Assembly (NCBI GenBank): GCA_905209075.1
Contig: CAJLRL010000030.1
Span: forward strand, 1-28,726
DNA: 28,726 nt
Source of the DNA: an uncultured Lachnospiraceae bacterium
GTDB lineage: Bacteria; Bacillota; Clostridia; Lachnospirales; Lachnospiraceae
Direction: 5' to 3'
The notes below the pieces were generated by a model. It saw nothing but the letters and a program-made list of their open reading frames with translations, searched no databases and had not been told where the DNA came from. The position numbers and the translations under genes are program-made. Positions 22,983 to 28,726 of this stretch are shown here, in pieces; within the stretch, counting starts at the first letter, position 1, and the number at the start of each line of letters is the position of its first letter.

Positions 22983-23004
22983 ACCCCCGACAACTGTCGG
23001 GGGT
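22983..23004. terminator. Bidirectional terminator hairpin
   Basis: ACCCCCGAC-AACT-GTCGGGGGT, a 9-bp GC-rich stem, lies between the XRE stop and the convergent nuclease fragment. T-rich sequence on either side is short, but the stem is strong. Confidence 0.75.
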
Positions 23005-23011
23005 ATTTCAA

Positions 23012-23287
23012 TCACTTCTGGTATTCCTCAATCACGCATTGATGTTCTTTCGCCTTTTTATCATAATTTATTCCGACTAAAAGAATTTTTCCAGTATATT
23101 CTTCTATTGCACTTGGATAATTCTTTTGCTTTATCTGCGCCAGTGCTGCCTCTTTACTGCTGTCCCACTTAAGCTCAACTATAAGCGCCGCGTAATCGTA
23201 ACTATACTCAGTTTTTGGAATAAAAACAAAATCCGCAAAGCCCTTGCCTGTCGGATACTCACGTACAGGTTTGAAATAATATAACAA
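23012..23287 (-). pseudogene. C-terminal fragment of a PD-(D/E)XK (DUF1703-type) ATPase-nuclease
   Basis: The 91 residues match only the C-terminal nuclease domain of the common 'AAA family ATPase / PD-(D/E)XK nuclease superfamily' proteins. GKGFADFVFIP contains the Asp, LIVELKWD the E-x-K motif, and ILLVGINYDKKAKEHQCVIE is the usual end. Intact members are about 500-550 aa; the N-terminal ATPase part is absent. The frame opens with TTG and no Shine-Dalgarno. Upstream the sequence switches to a HicB-like frame. I treat it as a deletion remnant, not a working gene. Confidence 0.8.
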
Positions 23288-23393
23288 TTTTCTTATGAAG
23301 CTCCGATGATATTATAACCTGGAAGCTTCCTTTATATGCCAGCTTTGGAACCTTTCCTTGTTTACATATTAGCAAATAATCATCAACAGCTTG
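23288..23393 (-). pseudogene. Fragment of a HicB-type antitoxin
   Basis: The frame reads QAVDDYLLICKQGKVPKLAY then KGSFQVIISSELHKKI. This is the HicB junction between the RNase H-like degron domain (AVDDYLxxC) and the C-terminal ribbon-helix-helix (FxVRISPELHKKI). Only about 35 codons survive. Upstream an in-frame TAA precedes it, and downstream it runs into the nuclease fragment in another frame. No HicA toxin is visible nearby. Family assignment is from remembered motifs. Confidence 0.65.
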
Positions 23394-23398
23394 CGCTT

Positions 23399-23422
23399 AT
23401 TGCAACTATTGCTAGTTGCAAT
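23399..23422. repeat. Perfect palindrome ATTGCAACTA-TTGC-TAGTTGCAAT
   Basis: Ten-base perfect arms with a 4-nt spacer lie exactly at the point where HicB similarity begins. No T tract, so it is not an obvious terminator. From here to 23583 I see no supported gene (only a 36-codon plus-strand frame at 23467-23577 with no ribosome site). Confidence 0.6.
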
Positions 23423-23583
23423 TGTCGATTTAGTTCTAAATCCTTCATTTAACACAAACTAACACCATGTCCACTACTCTTATCCACAATATTATGAATG
23501 AATACGACAGGTGTGAGTACAGCGTCTTTATTTATAAACAATATAAAGCTATGTATATCGGATTTTGTGAAAAATAACAATCG

Positions 23584-23609
23584 AAAAATCCCCGGCGATT
23601 ACGCCGGGG
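23584..23609 (-). terminator. Terminator of the second zinc-ribbon operon
   Basis: CCCCGGCG-ATTA-CGCCGGGG (23590-23609) is followed on the minus strand by ATTTTTC. It lies about 50 bp beyond the last gene of the operon. Confidence 0.88.
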
Positions 23610-23658
23610 TAAAAATATCTGATACAAGCAGGAATATAATTATATTTTATTTTAATCA

Positions 23659-24351
23659 CTAATAATAATAACTTATTTCATATCCCGAACCATGAAAATC
23701 TTCTTCCGAAAAATTATTACAATACATTGCAACTATCCACCCATGTTTTGAGCTATTCCATCGTATTCCATCACTATCGTTATAATCAGACTCTCCCATT
23801 TTCGATAGAAACTTATCAAATTCCTTATCAGTCAAACCATAATGAACTGAACTAACACATCCTGTTTCTAAATCAAATTTAATCACCATTCCTTTTGAAG
23901 CTTTAACGCCCTTTATCTTGGCATTTTTATAATATAAGGAATAAACTTTATCTGTCTTTTCTCCAGTTGATCTATACTCATATATCTGCTTATCTTCGTT
24001 GAATATTTCCGTTTGAGCATTCATATAATTTACATTTGGTTTGAAAGAACTATCCAATTTTAACATCTCTGCTCTTTTAACATCAGATACTGTTGATTCT
24101 CGTGTATACCCTCTGTCAATATCTTGAGACGATATTTTTGAATAGCCAAATACCCCTCACACAAGTAGACAAACAATAATAACTAATACACCAATAATTA
24201 CATATGGTTTTTTATTTTTAGACCGGATTATTTCATTTGGTTCAAATGTATGAACTTTATTTTGAACCGTTTCATTAACTATTGGCTTTCCACATTTCGT
24301 ACAAAACTTTGTATTCTCTGCGACTTCATTTCCACAATATTTGCAAAACAT
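23659..24351 (-). pseudogene. Zinc-ribbon membrane protein gene interrupted by one in-frame TGA
   Basis: Codon 65 (24157-24159) is TGA. Removing only this stop gives one 230-codon frame. The N-terminal part has a zinc ribbon (MFCKYCGNEV, FCTKCGKPI), a linker and a membrane helix (YVIIGVLVIIVCLLV). The TGA falls right at the end of this helix and is followed in the same frame by GVFGYSKISSQDIDRG and then a 135-residue extracytoplasmic domain (YRSTGEKTDKVYSLYYKNAK, MVIKFDLETGCVSSVHYGLT, GWIVAMYCNN). That domain is weakly like small beta-rich lipoprotein domains (SmpA/BamE style), which is a guess. A single TGG/CGA/GGA to TGA change would explain the break. It is the last gene of the operon. Confidence 0.8.
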
Positions 24352-24383
24352 AGATTTTTCTCATGATACACAAATCATATTTG

Positions 24384-24751
24384 TTAATCATCATGCATTT
24401 CCCTGTAAGTTTCTTCACATACCAAAAATTCCTTATGTATCATATTCTCATAATGTCGTGTAGCTTTTTTCCACACCATGCACATTTTTTTCTACATTCC
24501 TTGCAAACATAAGAGTAAGAACCATCGCTTTCTTTATATGCCACAGTCAGACTATGTCCACACCAGTCACACGGTTTATCAGATACAGACATCAATTGCA
24601 TAAATCCCCATATTACAATTACTCCAACAATAAGACTAGGGATTATAATTTTCCATACTCTAGCATTATTGTTCTTTGATGCTAGAGCATCATAAACATG
24701 TTCTGATTGTTCTTTCTCAACAACCGTACCACATTTACCGCAATAGCACAT
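24384..24751 (-). pseudogene. Paralogue of the zinc-ribbon protein, frameshifted at A AAA AAG
   Basis: In zero frame the product is 103 aa: MCYCGKCGTVVEK, membrane segment (WKIIIPSLIVGVIVIWGFMQ), CDWCGHSLTVAYKESDGSYS, VCKEC, KKCAWCGKK, then LHDIMRI and stop at 24440. At GGA AAA AAG (24467-24473 region) a -1 shift continues as ATRHYENMIHKEFLVCEETY and stops at 24384. That extension aligns with the end of the intact paralogue at 22078-22491 (KRATRHYENLAH...). So either one A was lost from a seven-A run, or ribosomes shift on a perfect slippery heptamer. The N-terminal zinc ribbon is also half lost (one CxxC pair). AGGAG-like GGGGGGAAT precedes the ATG. Confidence 0.75.
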
Positions 24752-24787
24752 TTTTAATATTCCCCCCAGTCTGTTATTGTCATATTA

Positions 24788-25276
24788 TTACTTATTTACA
24801 GCCTTACCATATGAATTTGCCAAAATATCTTTTTGCGAATCTTCGGAAGCTTCAACATCAAAACTTTCTCCCGATAAAAGTTCCACAGCTAAAGCTCGTT
24901 TATTTAATACATCATTTTCATTTAGTATGTCATATGAATGTCCACTTACTGTTCCAGAATTCTCATCTATTTCATATACTGAATAAGAGCCTCCACCATT
25001 TCCACTTCCATAATCATGAAAAGCCGCAAATATCAATTTCGAATCCTCATAAAAGAACTTTATCTTACTCGCCGGAATAGCACTTGGCTCATACGTATAT
25101 CCCCAATCACCTAATTCAGCATACACATTATCTATAATTTCTTTTTGATTCTCATCTAAATCATTATATGTATAAGTCTTATCCCTCCCATTTGATTCAT
25201 TATTTGTAAACGAACATCCGACTGTAAAAAACATAGTACTTAGAGTTAAAATTATAGTTATTATCTTCTTATTCAT
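24788..25276 (-). CDS. Putative lipoprotein
   Basis: This 162-aa protein has a signal peptide KKIITIILTLSTMFFTVGCS with a lipobox-like Cys at residue 21. The mature part contains YTYNDLDENQKEIIDNVYAE, then alternating strands (KIKFFYEDSKLIFAAFHDYG, GGGSYSVYEIDENSGTVSGH) and a terminal helix. Function unknown; the family is not one I recognise. It lies between two zinc-ribbon genes (19 bp after one, 36 bp before the next), in an order unlike that of the first operon. It should be anchored outside the membrane. Confidence 0.75.
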   Translation of the reverse strand: MNKKIITIILTLSTMFFTVGCSFTNNESNGRDKTYTYNDLDENQKEIIDNVYAELGDWGYTYEPSAIPASKIKFFYEDSKLIFAAFHDYGSGNGGGSYSVYEIDENSGTVSGHSYDILNENDVLNKRALAVELLSGESFDVEASEDSQKDILANSYGKAVNK

Positions 25277-25295
25277 CTTACCCCTATCAAAGATA

Positions 25296-25586
25296 TTATT
25301 TCTTATTATTTTTTCTTATTAATCTTCCATAGACTGAGCCAATAATAAATAAAACAGCTGCCAAAATAATCAACACTACAAATACATCCGTACTAACTGT
25401 ATAGTAAGCTACAAATGCAAATATAGCACATATTATTCCTAAAACTGTAAAACCCATATCCGCAAGTAAAGAAGTTTTCATAATTTCATTTTGATTTCCC
25501 AACTCAGTCTTACAGCCACAATTTGGACACACTTGTGCCGAATCACTTATTTCTTTTCCACATTCTGGACATCTTATTAAAGCCAT
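25296..25586 (-). CDS. Zinc-ribbon protein with two membrane helices
   Basis: This 96-aa protein starts with a clear zinc ribbon (LIRCPECGKEISDSAQVCPN, CGC; pairs CPEC and CPNC), then a short linker and two membrane helices (about 43-64 and 67-87), ending in a basic tail (RLIRKNNKK). Such small zinc-ribbon membrane proteins are frequent in Lachnospiraceae; their role is unknown. It is the first gene of the second operon, with AAAGG upstream and an operator-covered promoter 50 bp before the ATG. Confidence 0.85.
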   Translation of the reverse strand: MALIRCPECGKEISDSAQVCPNCGCKTELGNQNEIMKTSLLADMGFTVLGIICAIFAFVAYYTVSTDVFVVLIILAAVLFIIGSVYGRLIRKNNKK

Positions 25587-25634
25587 ATTAATACCTACCT
25601 TTCTTTATCATCCTGTGACATCTTTCCTATATAA

Positions 25635-25663
25635 ATTGTAGTACAAATATTTACTAAATTCAA
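25635..25663 (-). promoter_or_regulatory. Promoter of the second zinc-ribbon operon
   Basis: On the minus strand: -35 TTGAAT (25658-25663), 17-nt spacer, -10 TACAAT (25635-25640). The 17-nt spacer differs from that of the first operon's promoter at only one position. No riboswitch follows; the 5' leader is only about 40 nt. Confidence 0.8.
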
Positions 25664-25673
25664 TAGTAAACAT
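25647..25673. promoter_or_regulatory. Putative XRE operator, copy B
   Basis: ATATTTACTA-N7-TAGTAAACAT is identical to copy A at 22694-22720 except for one base in the outer right arm, and the 7-bp spacer (AATTCAA) is the same. It overlaps the -35 box. An insertion sequence begins 22 bp beyond it. Confidence 0.75.
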
Positions 25674-25694
25674 CTTTATGTTTGCGTAAGTTTA

Positions 25695-27139
25695 TTGTAG
25701 GAATTAAATAGACCGACTATTCCTAAGAACCTGCTTGTGCAGAGATTAATAACTACAATTACTATACGACTTTTTATTGTTATCTACAATCCCCAAATCT
25801 GATTTCTAAGACCCGCTATCTTTTTTATCTGTGGATATGGAATCGTATACCCCGGCAAATCAGCAACACTTCCTAAAGCATCCCTATTTTTTCGTTCTGA
25901 CTTTAATACATCTTTAGCAGAACAGATTATTTCCTAAGCACCTGCCGCAAGTGGTAATTCTTGGCGTTGATATCTTACTAGTTGTAGCATATCCTCCCCA
26001 TTCTTTTTATAAACACGAAGACGCGCCATTTTATCAGCGGCAATCACAGATCACCCAAGCGGTCTTGAACTCATTCTATCTGAAAACACATGACTGACAT
26101 GTCCTTCTGCACTACAATGAATATTGTCTTGATGGTTTTTGATACCTTTCATGATTGCTTTCCAATGACCTATGATATATTTCTTGGATGCCTCAACTTT
26201 TTTCTTCTTGCTTTCAGATTCTGTTACATCAATGATCCGATCAAATATTGAACTGGCAGCCTTTTTATGCCCTCCATTTATTGCCTCCCATATTTCATTT
26301 CTCACGTCATCTGCCAAATCTTTCAGATGTGTTGTGGCACTGATGATGTATTTTTGTAAGTGAAATTTATCCAATACAAAGGTTGCTTTTGCGTACACTT
26401 CAGCGCCTTTTTCAATCCAACCAGCACCGTCTCCATTTACGTATATTTTTTCTAAGCTGTCCTCATCATATATATAGTCATAGACTTCTTTCCAAAGTTG
26501 TTTGACCCCTTTTGGTCCTTGGCATCCTCCTCCAAAATATTTGACATTAACCAGTTCATGCCGATCATTTTCTGTATTTATACCTTCATAAACATAAACT
26601 AATTTAGGCATAAACGTGTTGTTATATGAAAATTTAATAGCGCCTTTTTTCTCTAAATACTGTAATGCAACATGATCTTCATCAGCATCTTCTGTCATTC
26701 TTTCTTTCAATCCAAAACCCATTAAGTCATCTAATAAATATCTTCGTTCACCTGTTTTCTTGTTTTTATAATACGTTCTTTTATACGTAACTTCTCCAAG
26801 AGAAGTTAGTCTTGACACCTTATCACAACTAATGATTTTCCATTCTTTTCTCAATTCCCGATGATTACGAAGTGCTTGATCATAAAACTCCCATTCCTCA
26901 GCAATCATGGAGCATCCTAATTCGACAACATTTGTCGTAACACCCTGAACCATTTCTGCTATCTTTGTAAGATCAGCAGAATAACTTTCAAAAATCTTTT
27001 CTAATTTTTTTACCCCTTTTTTCTGAAACTGTTGTATACTCTTAATCATAGAAAGCACCCTCCTTGGATTTTGTCTTGTCAACTTTAATCCTAATACAGG
27101 AACAGGTGCTTTCTTTCTGTCTATTTAATTTTCCTACAA
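25695..27139 (-). mobile_element. Insertion sequence, ISLre2 family (inactive)
   Basis: Imperfect terminal inverted repeats, TTGTAGGAATTAAATAGAC (25695-25713) and the reverse complement of 27119-27139 (same sequence with two extra A), enclose one long transposase gene. Total about 1.45 kb, the usual size of this family. I see no convincing target-site duplication. Confidence 0.82.
25784..27049 (-). pseudogene. ISLre2-type transposase (UPF0236) with two in-frame stops
   Basis: The frame from ATG 27049 (AAGGAGGG upstream) reads as an ISLre2/UPF0236 transposase: TSLGEVTYKRTYYKNKKTGE, RRYLLDDLMGFG, KIYVNGDGAGWIEKGA, FVLDKFHLQKYI and AEGHVSHVFSDRMSSRPLG. It then meets TGA at 26051, where relatives have Trp, and continues in the same frame with VIAADKMARLRVYKKNGEDM, a TAG at 25934, and SERKNRDALGSVADLPGYTI up to a proper stop at 25784. 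Restored length is about 421 aa. Two nonsense mutations make it inactive. An upstream extension to 27082 exists but has no good ribosome site. Confidence 0.88.
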
Positions 27140-27198
27140 ATCCTTATTGCTAAAATCTCCCATACTCTCCTCCTATCATACAGCTATAAAAACAAACT

Positions 27199-28344
27199 CT
27201 ATTTCAATGTCAGCTCCATCACGATAGGATTATGATCCGAATTCTTAAAATCCAGATCTAGTGTCTCGACACTTTCCACTGACAGATTATCCGATACTAT
27301 GAATCCATCGATCATATAATACTGGAATTTGTCTGGTGATGCGTCATTGCCCTTTAACGGACGGTCAAGCGAGCGGCATGATGGCGTGCTGTTGTCTGTT
27401 ACAAATGAAAGGTTGTCTGAAAACTCATCTGTGTCTATTTCCCCCGGAGTCCACACATCATCATTTATAATAGGATATGCACTGTTGTCATAATTAGAAA
27501 ATTCCTGATTAAAATCTCCACCGGCTATAACATAATTTCCTTTTTCTGTTTCTTCCTCCAGAAGCTTTTTAAGCTGTTGTGTCTGTGCTGCCTTGCCGTC
27601 ACCATCATCATATGCCTCAAGATGCAGATTTACAAGCACCAGTTCCTTATCACTGCCCTCTATCGGTACACGACTTACCATTAAGCATCGTTTCAAGTTA
27701 CACAATCTCATCGGATAGCCAAACGGGCATGGCAATGAAATCCGCTTACAGTCACTTACCTCGTATTTTGATAATGTTGCCAGACCACAATCCACCTTTC
27801 CGATGGTTGGAAGAGGATATGGCACATAAAGTGTCTTATAATTTTCCGCAAATGAGCTGCTATATCCAGTCAGATTTCCTGTGATCGCATCCAATTCATT
27901 TATATAGTGCGAACGTTTTGAGTCAACATCTACTTCCTGCATAAAAACGATATCCGGATCACTTTCTTCTATCTGTTCTGATATTGCCTCCAGATTTTCC
28001 TGCACTGTTTCTTTGTCTGAACTGCTTACACTTTTGCCGCCATCCATGAAAAAATCTGCATTCTCACCAAGTGCCGCATAGCCCGTATTCCATGTCATGA
28101 CCCTTACACTATCGCCATCCGAAAGTTCTTTAACATTAAGCCTGCCCCCATTTTCCAACGTATCTGCATCATCCATATCTACGTCTTGTACCTCTGAGCC
28201 TGCTGCCACGACAGAAATCTTTTCCACATCATCCGGCTTAAATTCTGTTATGGTAAGCACAACAACGAGAATTATCACCCCAAGCGCAATGACTGCCAGA
28301 ATTCCTCCCAGCAATTTAAAAATATTTTTTACCTTCTTATCCAT
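27199..28344 (-). CDS. Endonuclease/exonuclease/phosphatase family protein, membrane-anchored
   Basis: This 381-aa protein has one N-terminal membrane helix (about 11-31, LLGGILAVIALGVIILVVVL) and then an EEP catalytic domain. Visible motifs are VRVMTWNTGYAAL (the conserved Asn), DIVFMQEVDVDSKRSHYINE (the metal-binding Glu), LVLVNLHLEAYDDG (His), VIAGGDFNQE (the G-D-x-N core) and the terminal LDFKNSDHNPIVMEL (S-D-H). All catalytic residues are present, so it is likely an active extracellular phosphodiesterase or nuclease. Substrate is unknown; relatives include DNase I-like and sphingomyelinase-like enzymes. GGGGGAT precedes the ATG, with a possible TTGTAA/TAATAA promoter just upstream. Confidence 0.88.
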   Translation of the reverse strand: MDKKVKNIFKLLGGILAVIALGVIILVVVLTITEFKPDDVEKISVVAAGSEVQDVDMDDADTLENGGRLNVKELSDGDSVRVMTWNTGYAALGENADFFMDGGKSVSSSDKETVQENLEAISEQIEESDPDIVFMQEVDVDSKRSHYINELDAITGNLTGYSSSFAENYKTLYVPYPLPTIGKVDCGLATLSKYEVSDCKRISLPCPFGYPMRLCNLKRCLMVSRVPIEGSDKELVLVNLHLEAYDDGDGKAAQTQQLKKLLEEETEKGNYVIAGGDFNQEFSNYDNSAYPIINDDVWTPGEIDTDEFSDNLSFVTDNSTPSCRSLDRPLKGNDASPDKFQYYMIDGFIVSDNLSVESVETLDLDFKNSDHNPIVMELTLK

Positions 28345-28411
28345 TTATATCCCCCATAAAATTATTTTATTATATTATAACCTAAATTTTACAAATTTTC
28401 TATACAATAAA

Positions 28412-28450
28412 GAACCACAGCATCACAAATTGCAATGCTGTGGTCTTTAT
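28412..28450 (-). terminator. Terminator of etfA
   Basis: ACCACAGCAT (28414-28423) pairs with ATGCTGTGGT (28435-28444). On the minus strand the stem is followed by TCTTTATT. It lies about 50 bp past the etfA stop. Confidence 0.8.
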
Positions 28451-28496
28451 GTAAGTAATGTAATTAATTGCGTATATACCAGCTATCTGCACAAAA

Positions 28497-28726
28497 TTAT
28501 GCGTTAGCGTTTGCCTCTTTAAGAGCTGCTGTAAGCTGAGGAACGATTTTCTTTAAATCTCCTACTAAGCCATAATCAGCTACGTCGAAGATTGGAGCAT
28601 CTTCGTCTTTGTTGATTGCGATGATAAGATCAGACTCTTCCATACCAGCAACGTGCTGAATTGCTCCAGATATACCGATTGCGAAGTAAATCTGTGGACG
28701 TACAGTCTTTCCTGTCTGTCCTACCT
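28497..28726 (-). CDS. etfA: Electron transfer flavoprotein subunit alpha, C-terminus (partial)
   Basis: The last 76 codons read VGQTGKTVRPQIYFAIGISG, AIQHVAGMEESDLIIAINKD, then DAPIFDVADYGLVGDLKKIV and end in NANA. This is the FAD-binding C-terminal domain of EtfA (SGAIQH and the AINKDEDAPIF motif). The gene runs off the right edge, so the N-terminal part and partners (etfB, acyl-CoA dehydrogenase) are not visible. In butyrate-forming Clostridia EtfAB pairs with butyryl-CoA dehydrogenase. That pairing is inference. Confidence 0.96.
   Translation of the reverse strand, partial: VGQTGKTVRPQIYFAIGISGAIQHVAGMEESDLIIAINKDEDAPIFDVADYGLVGDLKKIVPQLTAALKEANANA

Noticed and set aside
23467..23577. 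A 36-codon plus-strand frame (starting MSTTLIHNIMNEY)
   Set aside because: No Shine-Dalgarno, no promoter and no resemblance to anything known; likely chance in a decayed region.
6745..23609. A dispersed repeat family based on the similar CCCCGG...CCGGGG hairpins at 6,750, 16,196 and 23,590
   Set aside because: Each sits after a gene or aptamer with its own T run and different loop and flanks. They are better read as ordinary strong terminators.
23659..27049. Stop-codon reassignment (TGA or TAG read as an amino acid), because several frames here continue past TGA/TAG
   Set aside because: The interrupted genes are all in the decayed island and include a transposase. Housekeeping genes have no internal stops, and some frames (rimI, tex, the 21,062 lipoprotein) end in TAG as expected.

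Overview
The window looks like a chromosomal piece of a low-GC Gram-positive anaerobe, most likely a gut Lachnospiraceae (Clostridia). The reasons are the 16S 5' end, gene order and protein style, strong TTGACA/17/TATAAT promoters, and RNA regulators typical of Firmicutes (FMN riboswitch, glmS ribozyme, c-di-GMP-I riboswitch). I do not name a species. Almost everything lies on the minus strand.

Housekeeping part (1-18,500). The window opens with the 5' tip of a 16S rRNA gene preceded by tandem rRNA promoters and a tRNA-Ser(UGA) with its own promoter. Then, read on the minus strand from about 6,010 down to 610, comes a tightly packed operon: ycxB-like, tsaE, tsaB, rimI, rnz, a small membrane-anchored protein, tsaD, ispD. 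It combines t6A tRNA modification, tRNA 3' processing, S18 acetylation and isoprenoid synthesis. Next is a riboflavin ECF transporter gene (ribU) under an FMN riboswitch with an intrinsic terminator. Beyond it are tex, three small membrane-protein genes (DUF4190-like, DUF2752, DUF975), a CoA block (ECF S component, P1 peptidase, coaBC), and glmS preceded by a glmS ribozyme.

Inserted in the ribU promoter (6,951-8,598) is what I read as a 1.6-kb integrative element without an integrase. It has a perfect 37-bp direct repeat at its ends, tandem 11-bp TTTGTCACCAA repeats inside each end, an excisionase-like gene and an Rpn-type PD-(D/E)XK nuclease gene. It splits the host promoter and appears to supply a replacement -35 box to ribU.

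Accessory part (18,500-27,150). This stretch is visibly more AT-rich and decayed. Two minus-strand operons encode zinc-ribbon membrane proteins, lipoproteins and a large secreted protein. Their promoters are near-identical copies with a palindrome (ATATTTACTA-N7-TAGTAAATAT and a one-base variant) over the -35. A small XRE repressor gene sits divergently beside one of them. The first operon also carries a c-di-GMP-I riboswitch and terminator. Several genes here are broken: a lipoprotein pseudogene, a zinc-ribbon gene frameshifted at an A AAA AAG heptamer, a zinc-ribbon gene cut by one in-frame TGA, HicB and PD-(D/E)XK fragments, and an ISLre2-type insertion sequence whose transposase has two in-frame stops.

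The right end returns to ordinary genes: an endonuclease/exonuclease/phosphatase family protein and the C-terminus of electron transfer flavoprotein alpha.
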